A stretch of 64,000 nt of DNA, from contig OZ018414.1 of the NCBI GenBank assembly GCA_963969595.1, positions 15,731,660 to 15,795,659 on the forward strand. Reading direction: 5' to 3'. The position numbers and the translations under genes were made by a program. Position 1 is the stretch's first letter. The number at the start of each line of letters is the position of its first letter. Positions 22,233 to 31,473 of this stretch are shown here, piece by piece. The notes beneath the pieces are model-generated. The model was not told the DNA's origin. It searched no databases and worked only from the letters and a program-made list of their open reading frames with translations. Source of the DNA: Neckera pumila. Its lineage: Eukaryota; Streptophyta; Bryopsida; Hypnales; Neckeraceae.

Positions 22233-23925
22233 TTAACCCTAAATGTCAAAGACTATGTTTTCAAATGCTCCAAAACTGCCATTTCTAGTACAAGTATCAA
22301 ATTTTAGAAAGAAAAAAAAATTTGGACACATGTAACTGTACGATCTTGTAGTAAGCTGGTTTGAGAAGATGTTAAAAAAATTTATGAATTTTCCACCATG
22401 CAAATTGTAAGATATTAGTGTTTGAATTGACAAAACCCCTTTCTTTGGCCCTACAAAAAATCGAGCAACTACACTTCACAAGGTCACATTTGTATGAAAA
22501 AATGTCCAAAATGGTGATTACTAACTCTTTTGGATTCATTCTTCAAAGCAAATTGGATATACGCTTGGAAAATTTTAGATCATTTGGAATTGTACAGTAA
22601 GGTCTACTTCATTTACGAATTCCTGCATTCACAGGGAAAAAAACATACATTTCTGCCAACTTTGACGCCCTCCCAAGGGCTGAAAAATTAATTTTTTTTT
22701 ACGAATTTTTTTCCACAAGATCCTCTCTATGCTAGTAACATATGTGCCAAATTTCAAGTCAAAATGAGTTGTACAAAAAAAGATATTGAAACATGTAGCA
22801 ACATGTATAGTTTAAAAGAATATTTCACTACTACCAACTTTGACACCCTCCCAAAAATTGAAAAAAAACGTTTTGGCCATGAAAATTTTGGTGTGAGATC
22901 ATCATAGTGTTTATAAATAATGTGCAAAATTTCAAGTTCAAAAACTTTTTTCACAAAGAGTAGTTCAAATTCTACCAACATGTGTAGTTATGAATTTTTT
23001 TTTCCATAACAACATAAGTTGGTAGATTTTGAATATCTTTTTTTTGGTAAATCCTTTGGCCTTGAAATTTGTTGCACATATTATCAACATATATTTTATT
23101 GCATGAAAATTTTTTTATGGTAAGTAAACAATTTTTCTGCCCTTGGGAGGGTGTCAAAGTTGGGCTGTAGTAAAATTGTTTTTCACGGCTACAATTGTCA
23201 GTTGGTAGAATTTGAACTACTCTTTGTGAAAAAAGTTTTTGAACTTGAAATTTTGCACATTAGTTATTAACACTATGATGATCTCACACCAAAATTTTCA
23301 TAGCTAAAACGTTTTTTTTCAATTTTTGGGAGGGTGTCAAAGTTGGCAGAAGTGAAATATTCTTTTAAGCTACACATGTTGCTATATGTTTCAATATCTT
23401 TTTTTGTACAACTCATTTTGACTTGAAATTTGGCACATATGTTACTAGCATAGAGATTATCTTGTGGAAAAAAATTCGTAAAAAAAAATTTAATTTTTCA
23501 GCCCTTGGGAGGGCGTCAAAGTTGGCAGAAATGTATGTTTTTGTCCCTGTGAATGCAGGAATTCGTATATGAAGTAGACCTTACTGTACAGTACAACATA
23601 TAGGAAAAAAATAGTAAGTAGAAGGAAGTAGAGAATAATTCAAGACACTAAACTGTTAAGAATTTAATTATGGAATTGAAAATGCCAATATCAATGGTTG
23701 TAATGGGATAATAAACAGTCTAAATCCTATGCTTTTATTTTTTTTCAAAAAACATTAAAAATTGAGTTAAATAAAGGACTCTAAAGTTTATTTTAGAGTA
23801 TGGAATCTATAATTGCCCAAAAATTAGAATACCTCATGAATTTTATCTTATAATCAAAATGGAATGATGAAAAGCTTTCCACATATATATAAATCTAGAA
23901 AACCAATTTCAAATTTTTATTTTTC
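22233..23925 (+). mobile_element. TTAA element type 1, split by a foldback element and cut at its right side
   Basis: The left end TTAACCCTAAATG is at 22233. The type 1 sequence runs to 22596 (ending CATTTGGAATTGTACA), is interrupted by the 988-bp foldback, and resumes at 23591 with TACAACATATAGG. It ends at 23925, where another type 1 element is inserted at a TTAA. Three insertion events can therefore be ordered: this copy first, then the two others. Confidence 0.8.
22597..23584. mobile_element. 988-bp foldback element made of about 180-bp sub-repeats
   Basis: The termini GTAAGGTCTACTTC and GAAGTAGACCTTAC are exact inverses. The flanking TGTACA (22591-22596 and 23585-23590) is a likely target duplication, possibly up to 9 bp as TGTACAGTA. 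Arms of about 390 bp (22597-22985 and 23195-23584) are near-perfect inverses around a spacer of about 200 bp. Within the arms the word GGGAGGGTGTCAAAGTTGG (or its inverse) recurs every 178-185 bp (22653, 22831, 23140, 23325, 23508). There is no coding frame. A duplication of this length class fits Mutator-like or hAT-like elements, but the family is open. Confidence 0.85.
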
Positions 23926-24499
23926 TTAACCTCTAAAGGTTTTTGACTATGTTTTCACCAAAAACGCTCCAAAACTGCCATTTCAAATACAAGTACCAAA
24001 TTTTAGAAAAAAAAACTTTTTGGTAACCGTAAGATCTTGTAGTGAGTTGGTGTGAAAATATGTGGAAAAAATTTCAGAATTTTCCACCATGTATATTGCA
24101 AGATATTAGTGTTTGAATTGAGAAAAATCCTTTTTTTATCCCTGCCAAAAACAAGGCAGCTGCACTTCATAAGGTCACATTTGTATGAAAAAATGTCCAA
24201 AATGGTGGTTACTCTTTGGGTTCATCTTTGAAGTCAAGTTGGTTATATGCTTGAAAAGTTTCAGATCATTTGGAATTGTACAACATATAGGAAAAAAATA
24301 GGAAATAGAAAGAAGTAGATAATGATTCAAAACACTAAATTGTTAAAAATTTAATTATAGAATTAAAAAATGCTAATCCTAATGGTTATAATGTAGTAAT
24401 AACCTATCTACACCCAATATTTTTATTTTTTTTCAAAAATATTGAAAATTGAGTTAAATAAAGGACTTCAAAGTTTATTTTAGAGTAGGGAATCCATAA
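23926..24499 (+). mobile_element. TTAA element type 1, 3' part missing
   Basis: It starts TTAACCTCTAAAGG and follows the complete copies through GGGAATCCATAA. The match stops abruptly at 24499, where the GC-rich ParB-like coding block begins. The missing right part was not found on the other side of that block. Confidence 0.75.
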
Positions 24500-27400
24500 G
24501 AGCGGACGCTTCATGATAATAAACGGTCAGCACAGTATCACTGCTTCAAAAGAGCTTCAGAAAGGTGGCTGTGGGGAGAACAGAAAGGTAGAGCTCCAGA
24601 GGTGGGACGCATACATCGTGTGGACGGAGGACGGTAATAAGCTGAGGAAGATCTCGCAGTACTACAACGCCACAAACCATCTTGATCCCGCGCAGCCAAC
24701 CTGGGGCAACCAAATAGTCAGCTGCCGAAATATATGGCTCGCCTGCAAACGCCCATGTGACGAGAAGGTGGAAGCAGCGGTCCGGAAAAACAAATCAGTG
24801 TATAACACGATTTAGTACAAGGTAAAGCCAATTGACTATACTCGAGTCGACAATAGCGTCGCAGCTTACATCTTATGGCAGTTTCACAGTGGTTGCAATT
24901 TATGACAATATCGTCGAGTCGACAATAAGCTTGAGGCCTCAGAGAGCAATACAAATGCAGTTCTAACATGTCTTTGTCTTCTGTTGTTACAGAGCTTCGC
25001 TGATGCTGTCGTGGACCGCTACTAGAATATAAACCCGGAGAAGGAAGGCGCATCCATTAGAGGTACGGCGAAATTGAAGAACGAAATACAAATTATCGCG
25101 CTTCCAGATGATATTTTCGAGTACTGGAAGTCGTTTCTCACGAAACAATCCGAGGGTGAACTGATTGACCCTATGTCCCAGATGCCATTCAAAGACACAA
25201 AACATTACAAAAGAGCTCCACTGAAGAGGGAATTCTTCAGGCACATGGGGCACTTCACGGACATGGACTACAAGATGCAAGTGCTTCACCTTCTCGGGCT
25301 TACGCCAAATCGCAAAGCCAAATACCCGAAAGTCTCGTTGGGGAAGCCTAAAATTCTTGCAGTAGATAACATGTCGAACCAGGACTGGGCAGAGTGAAGA
25401 AAGAGGAAGAAAGTCGTGATGCAAGATCTAATGACCATCAAGACATCCCTGCACTTCACAGACAGGGGGGATAACGTCATCGACGATAATTGGAGATCTT
25501 GGAAGGCGCGTCATCGGTTCTCTTCGGCTAGCTGGGATTTCCTTCTATCCCACTCCAAGCCCGAGTACTTCAAAAAACGTCTGACAAATGACGCATGGAC
25601 GAAGCGAGTACAGGATCTCGGCAAGGAATTTCCGGAAGTCCTCTACATGTACCAGAGGTTCATGACTTTGAAGTACCGACTTCCCGAACGGAAGGGAGAA
25701 GTGCAGATTCGAGGAGTGAACATTATTGCCAAGTCGTTCGTCTCGAGCACGCGCTATCAATACAATCACAATCGAAACGTCCCACTCGCCGTGCTGGATG
25801 TTAGAGAGATCCCGAAGCCTAAGCCGACGGAGACTCAAACTGCGCTGGATCCACTCTTTAATTTCCTTCTGAAGGATTTGGAGCCAAAGATGATTGAGCC
25901 CCACGTTTGGCTCTTCGTTCTCAGCAACACCGCCGACTTGAGTGCTGCCACTACTTTTGCCACTTTGAAGTTGAAGGAGTACGATTCTGTGACGTCTGTT
26001 TACGTTCCATGCAAGGCGGAAATGTTGAACAACGTCACGAATCGTGGAGTGGTACCGGACGTCCCTCTCCTCTTTCTGTTTAAGAAAGAAGACAACTTCG
26101 CCACTATAGTTTGTGCTTGCATGAAGACAGAATACCGAGCGCCACAGGCAACGAACATATACTACAGGGATCCGGCCAGGAACACGGAGGCGAAGTGGAG
26201 GATCAACGCCACAGAACTCAGAATGGAGTTCTATCTTGACATTCTCCAAGCCTTTGCAACTCCCGAAGATAATGTCCTGGGACTCTACACAGGAGCAAAG
26301 TTCATGCTTGCTGCCAAGGTATCGTCGATTTGAGGGTACTTGTAAATTATTTTGCGCTTTATAGAAATTTATGTAATCTCTAAGTTATCGTCGAGTCGAC
26401 GATCTCTGCCTTCAAGGTAGTTGTTCAAATACAGTTTTGCGCATATCATTCTACATACTTGCTGAATTTGTTTCCTCTGTGTCTGAATCAGATGTTTGGA
26501 GCATACTTCTATGGCTTTGTCGACAGGGACAACAAGAAGGGTTACTCGAAAATTGCAGACTTGGAGATGAAATTGGATAAGCGGGACTTCATGTTCTCGA
26601 ATTCGCCTTATTCAATGACTTACATCCCGCCACCTAGTCGTGATTCAGCCGTAACTGATCCCGCCCCACCACCATCGCCTCTTACCACATTCGAGTCTCC
26701 AGCCAATGCTGCAAAACTTGTTCAGCGGATGCGGCCGCCTGTTGGTGCGCGTACGGAGCTCCACCCTGGCGTGGAAGGCATTGATGAGTATGGGACGAAC
26801 ACTTTCCAGATCCATACTTGGATGGAGACTCCTGCTGTCTTGGATGAACAGCCTCCCACACATCCTGACGAGGATGTGGAGTCAGACACTGAATTCTTTG
26901 AGCAGCAACAAACAGAGGCTCTCCAAAGAATGGGAGGTGGCCCGGCTGGCGAGGATGACAGCACTGATGCTGAGGTCCTTGAGGCGCAGCAACAGGAGGC
27001 TCCTCCAAGGAAAAGTGTGCCCGGCGTTGGGCAGTATAACAATGTTAATCAGGACGAAGCCGATAGTCATCTTTCGTAATGGGCGAGGAAGAAGAAGAGA
27101 GTTCTTTCCGCCGACGTCGTAGACACCAACAAACTCTCAGATGCGGACGTGAGACACGCATCAGACAATGATAGCATCTCCGACGCCGAGAGGTCTAGGC
27201 ATTCCGATGTGCCAAATGTCGTACCTGGAGCCACGGCATCTACATTGGGCGAGGTGCCTCAGGAGTCGAGATCACAGGACTTGGTGCCTCAAGGCGAGAG
27301 TTCGCAAGCCACAGAGCAACAAGCCCCTCCACCCGCAGCCAAGGTAAAGATAGAGAAGGACTTCTGAAAAATAGAGGAGGAGAAAAGGACGGAGAGACAA

Positions 27401-28089
27401 GAAAGGCAAAAGGAGAAGGAGGAGAAGGACAGGAACCTGGCAGACGCAAATAAGCGGATTGCCCAGCTAGAGGAACAAATGAAGTTGTTCCAAAGGATGC
27501 TAGAAGCTCGGACTGGGCCACTGCCAAGTCCTCCTCTCCCGACTGTCGCACCACAGGCGCCCTCAACGTCCGCAGCAGAACCCTCTGTCCGAGGCGGGGT
27601 GCAAGAACTCGTGGCGGGCCTACCTCATCCTTGAGTCGACGATACTAGCGCCTCGGACCCTGCCCCCCACGACGGGGTCGTGCCTTCTACTCCTGCAGCC
27701 GTCCTCCAGCCACCTATGTCTCCAGACCAATCCGCTTTTGAGGTCGTTAGTCTGGAGACACAGGGTCATCAATGGCGGTGGACACCACGGAGGGAGTGGA
27801 AGTTTATCGTCGAGGCGACGATACTGCTGACGCTGGGGGAGCATCTGTGGCTGTTGTTGGGCCAGCTGCCGAGGCCGCCTGTGATCTGTCCGTGGAGGAC
27901 ACACTGGGGTTCGATTCGCCTGACCGTGTGGCAGAGGAGCTCGTCGACTACGAGAGGACTCCGGAGGACGTTGGCGGCAATGTCGTGATGGAGGACGTGC
28001 CCGCAGTCGATGCAGATCCCGCCGCAGTTGATCCAAAACTTGACGAATCAACTCAGGTACATCGCTCTGACCCTTATGATTTTGATTGA
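24500..28089 (+). pseudogene. ParB-like plus DNA-methyltransferase-like gene, 5'-truncated and with several stops
   Basis: Three exons fit: 24500-24821, 24993-26318 and 26492 to about 28056-28089, with GT-AG introns in phase 0. Exon 1 has FMIINGQHSITASKELQ, a ParB/sulfiredoxin-fold motif (GxHxxxxA). Exon 2 carries VPLAVLDVREIP in the position of methyltransferase motif IV (DPPY lost). Its end plus exon 3 read NVLGLYTGAKFMLAAK then GAYFYGFVDRDNKKGYSKIA, matching motif I and the following helix of beta-class N4/N6 DNA methyltransferases, with FxGxG degenerate. Exon 3 continues into an acidic, Pro-rich tail, an RKKKR cluster and a coiled coil (about 27368-27510). In-frame stops are TAG 24813, TAG 25023, TGA 25395, TAA 27077, TGA 27365 and TGA 27632, plus a frameshift near 27765. 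The 5' part is missing at the junction 24499/24500. Binding or catalytic activity is unlikely. The domain identities are inferred from motifs. Confidence 0.6.
24837..27823. repeat. Dispersed 19-bp near-palindrome TATCGTCGAGTCGACGATA, five copies
   Basis: Copies are at 24837-24855 (left half diverged), 24909-24927 (right half GACAATA), 26386-26404, 27626-27644 (left half diverged) and 27805-27823 (centre GAGGCGAC). A half copy is at 26320-26330. Three lie in the two introns of the ParB/methyltransferase-like gene and two in its 3' coding part. The motif is an inverted repeat around a central G. I saw no full copy outside this block. The sequence near 40670 (CGCCTGAGTTGACGATG) is a looser match. 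Confidence 0.7.
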
Positions 28090-28334
28090 GTGCAGAATTA
28101 GTACAGTCGTGATAGGTTCTGTTGTCTAACATGTCATCCAATAATGTGGGTCTCTCATTCCAGTTCATGCGTGCTTGACAGGATAGCGTCGCCATTCCTT
28201 GATCGTCGGTGCTGACGGCGAACCCGTCTGCGGTGGCGATTCGTGTAGCATAGTGTAGCATAGTGTGCAGTGTACAGATCTGTCGTCGTGCGCGATAGCC
28301 CAATTTTGCGGATGTGTTGTAAAGGAAATTTGTT

Positions 28335-28340
28335 AATAAA
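28335..28340 (+). terminator. AATAAA after the ParB/methyltransferase pseudogene
   Basis: A possible polyadenylation signal about 245 bp beyond the last stop of the preceding gene. It argues that the FCP1-like ORF downstream was a separate transcript, although a spliced fusion cannot be excluded. Confidence 0.35.
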
Positions 28341-28573
28341 ATATATGAGATTCAATATCAATTGGGCCGTTGTCTAATTGTAGTGCTTTGTCCATGTTTT
28401 CTTACTCAGCTCGTAAAACATAAGAGCGTGCGCCGTCCGCTGCTAATGAAAGCACTTCCTAACGGGAGACAGCAGACGATGTGTGGCATTCAATCCGTTT
28501 TCCCACTCTCTGGCTCTCCCACTTCTGCATTTAATCAAGTAACTCCAATTCATTGTTGTTTTGATCTCATCAG

Positions 28574-29412
28574 GTAGAGTCCGAGGGCGGGAGAGAGGTC
28601 GTGCCCAGGAATGTGTGGCCTGTACTGGCTCCACCGCGGAGGAGTGGCTGAACATTGTCTTTGACCTGAATGGAGTCCTCTGCCAAGTGGGGGCGAGGGA
28701 GACAGTAGAGAAAAAAAATAAACCCAGACCCCACACGTTTGAAGACAATGTTCTCAGCCATAAAAATCCGACTGTCATTGGACCCAAATCGGTGTTTGCG
28801 CGACCGAATGTCGCCGAATTCCTGAGAGAGGTTTCGGAACTCGCAGACAAAGTTCTAGTGTGGACCTCTATGGCCAAGTCCAACGCGGAACCGATAGCCA
28901 CACACATATTCAGCCGCTGCAGACCACCCTTCGATGTCCTCTGTCATGATCAAACCAAAACGATTCAAGTCGTCCAGGCAAGGCACTACCTAGTAGGGGC
29001 GAAAGTCGTCTTCATGAAGGTGCTGTCCGAGACGCTATTCCTGAATTCGGGTGGGGACACGTCCTTTGGCCCGGATAACACCCTTCTAATAGACGACACC
29101 CCAGATAAGAGTATTTGTAATGAGAACGGCAATGCCCTCATACTAGATACCTGGAACCACGAGAAGCGGAGGGACAACTTCCTAATGGAAGACCTCCTCC
29201 CGTGGCTCAGGCGTCTGATGTCGGACTACCAACCTGGGCGTTTGCGGCAATATGTAGAGGCCAACCGCATTGGCCACAAGCCGCTTGTACGTGGTGACTA
29301 CATGTACAGAAGAATTGTCGATGTGATGAGAGTTTTCGCAGATGACTTTGGAGCACGCTATCATCTTCCGCAGGATAATGTAGTCATAGAGAGACGCCAT
29401 CGTAGACCCTAG
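28574..29412 (+). CDS. FCP1/NIF-like HAD phosphatase domain protein
   Basis: The frame is open to TAG at 29410-29412 and encodes about 279 residues after a TCATCAG acceptor at 28573. HAD-fold motifs appear in order: motif I VFDLNGVLC (canonical DxDxT/V with the second Asp as Asn), motif II VLVWTSMAKS, a Lys region VFMKVLSE, and motif IV LLIDDTPDKS, followed by LILDTWNHEKRRDNFL and LPWLRRL as in FCP1/SCP (RNA polymerase II CTD phosphatase-like) domains. The Asn at the general acid/base position predicts weak or no phosphatase activity. There is no in-frame ATG before 28871, so an upstream exon is required. Splicing from 28056 would need a frameshift. It may be the C-terminal part of the preceding gene or a separate one. 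The frame itself is unbroken. Confidence 0.7.
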
Positions 29413-29480
29413 ATCAAATGGTCTACCCTGTTTGAATTATAATGACATTTTTGTAGTTTATAATAATTCTTTGTTCTGTA

Positions 29481-29486
29481 AATAAA
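29481..29486 (+). terminator. Polyadenylation signal of the FCP1-like gene
   Basis: AATAAA about 69 bases after the stop, within a T-rich context typical of plant 3' ends. Confidence 0.45.
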
Positions 29487-29680
29487 TTTTTGAGTTTTCA
29501 GATCACAGATTTAAATTGGTATGCTGTGTTTTGAATCTCCGTTTGCGTTGTGTGAGTTTGTCTTTTCTGTACATGGGACCTTCTGGGGCCACTGTAATGT
29601 TTACCTCCATTCTTTTGCATGTTGTTCTTGTGCATGGTTCTTTTTGGGGCTATTGTAAAATTTATCTCCATCATTTACAG

Positions 29681-30603
29681 GACGGATATCACAATTCAAA
29701 GCCCCCGAGGCCGAATATGACGCGCAGCTTACTCTCTGGATCGGAGAAATCACTCTCGGTTCGCAGCATTTCCGAGGGAGGAAGTTGCGATACTGCATCC
29801 ATATCCAAGCCCTACATGTTGCGCTCCGCCGCCGATGCTGCTTCGGCAGCCATAGACTATTCCAAGGGGGACATCGAGGACGGCGTCGTGGACAGTCCAC
29901 CGAGTCGAGGGCCAGCCAGGACTCCCGTCTGTTCCCCGTCACTGCTGAAGCGGTCATCCTCGACTTGAGCAGGGTCGTTCTCACCAGCTGCACGGACAGA
30001 GCCAGGGACAAGTCGGCGAGCAAGTCGGAAATTGAACCTGTCCGTTGGTGAAGGTGCGAGACATCCTCGTCTCGAGGATGCTGTTCAAGCATTGCCTGCT
30101 TTGTGACTTGTTCCTTTCAACAACACCCAAATTACCAATGACTCGAGGGATAATAAAATGAGTGTCCAATTCAAGGCAGGAAATGTAGCTCAATTCTCTC
30201 AGGTGGAGGATACGCAATTGCGTCCTTCGTCGACTATCGGAGCGAGACGGTTGCCCTCCGTTGACGGCCTTCATACTCAAAGGTTTCTTCGAGGTAGGCG
30301 ACAATCTGTGGAGTCCACATCAACGGAATCTTGGCGTTCGTATACATACAATGTGAATATGTTGTTGCCAAGACAACCTCCTCGTGGGTCTAAGTCCCTT
30401 TCCACCTCCGTGGTTCCACAAAAGGGCGTGAAGTGTAAAGAGAGTGGATCTCGAAGTATGGAGTTTGGAAGTCCGCCAAACTCACAGTATCCTCAGAGTG
30501 CACAATATCCTTCTCGACGTGAAGATATCTTTAGAGCTTATGAGAAACAGAAAGCAATAGAGGCAGCCAAGCACAGTTGTACAGCCAATAGGAATGCTTA
30601 GGC
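29681..30603 (+). pseudogene. Unrecognised Ser/Arg-rich ORF with two in-frame TGA
   Basis: After a TTTACAG acceptor at 29680 one frame runs to TAG near 30601. It is interrupted only by TGA at 29966-29968 and TGA at about 30101-30103. The product would be about 300 residues, rich in Ser, Arg, Pro and Gln and probably disordered, with words such as SEKSLSVRSISEGG, RTEPGTSRRASRK and RREDIFRAYEKQKAIEAAKH. Both stops are one C-to-T change from CGA. I do not recognise the family. It lies directly downstream of the FCP1-like ORF and ends just before a poly(A) signal and an A-tract. Confidence 0.4.
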
Positions 30604-30665
30604 GAGATGACCAATTTTTCGGAGTTCTCGACTCCTGAACGTCTCATTCTATTAATAGCATGGTA

Positions 30666-30699
30666 AATAAAATACAGGATGAAAAAAAAAAAAAAAAAT
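30666..30699 (+). other. AATAAA followed by genomic A18
   Basis: AATAAA at 30666-30671 is followed ten bases later by 18 consecutive A (30682-30699). A polyadenylation signal immediately followed by an A-run in genomic DNA is the usual scar of retroposition. Together with the 5' truncation at 24500 this could mean the block, or its last part, was copied from RNA. Retained introns speak against a simple processed copy, and no target duplication was found. Confidence 0.5.
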
Positions 30700-31473
30700 A
30701 GAGTGCATTATGTGTAGTAAGCTTCTTCTATTCTTTATAGATTTTAGGACTTCAAATGCCTTGTGCATTTGATTTTTGGACTACATCAAGCTTATTAAAT
30801 GTAAATGGGCTCACTTTTCTATCTCTTGAGTACTTTGTGTGAATGAATGTTTCTTGTATTGATGTAATTTGGAGCAACTCATCAAGCTTCAAACTTGTTG
30901 TCAAGCTTCAAGCTCTATTTATCATTGAGTTCAACAACTATTAATTCACCCGAGCCTCACACTTTATATTTCAAAGTCTCAAAGTTGTGCCTTTGTCTCA
31001 ATTTAACGAATAAGGCCTTATAACCCAGGTTGTCCTTGTTAGCATGGACCGGCACAGGGTTTGGATTCTGCCACGTGTCAATTATTGAGGCGAGGCTGAC
31101 TTTTATGACTGCCGTTAACATTGGAGGCGGAACCTGCATGTGGTTGAATTCCTGGACGGTCCAGATTGTGAAGGCACCACAGATTGTTAATCGAAATAAC
31201 TTACCTCAGTTAGCGTTGAATCTGACTCTCCACTAATGCGCGCCGAGGCGGATAGAATTTGGAGAAACTTTTGGAACACTGATCCAAAATCACAAACCGC
31301 AAATGTGGACCACTTATCCTCAAATCCTTGTCGCAAAGTAGCATTAGCAGCGTGCGTCTTCGGTGGACTGAAATTTGTAACTCTACCTGAGATTGTCAAG
31401 TCTTCTTCAAGAGGGTTGTTCATCCTTCGTTTCTTGGTGTTGATTCCGTGAAGTTCCTTTGATTTAGGGAGCA
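30700..31473 (+). promoter_or_regulatory. Upstream region of the second ParB/methyltransferase-like gene, with G-box
   Basis: No coding frame. A perfect G-box/ABRE-type word GCCACGTGTC lies at 31070-31079, about 395 bp before the proposed ATG at 31474. G-boxes bind bZIP and bHLH factors in plants. Function here is inferred. AT-rich before 31020, GC-richer after. Confidence 0.4.

Noticed and set aside
25545..26249. 234-codon minus-strand frame inside the ParB/methyltransferase-like gene
   Set aside because: The plus-strand frame has recognisable motifs and matching splice sites. The minus frame has none and is an antisense shadow.
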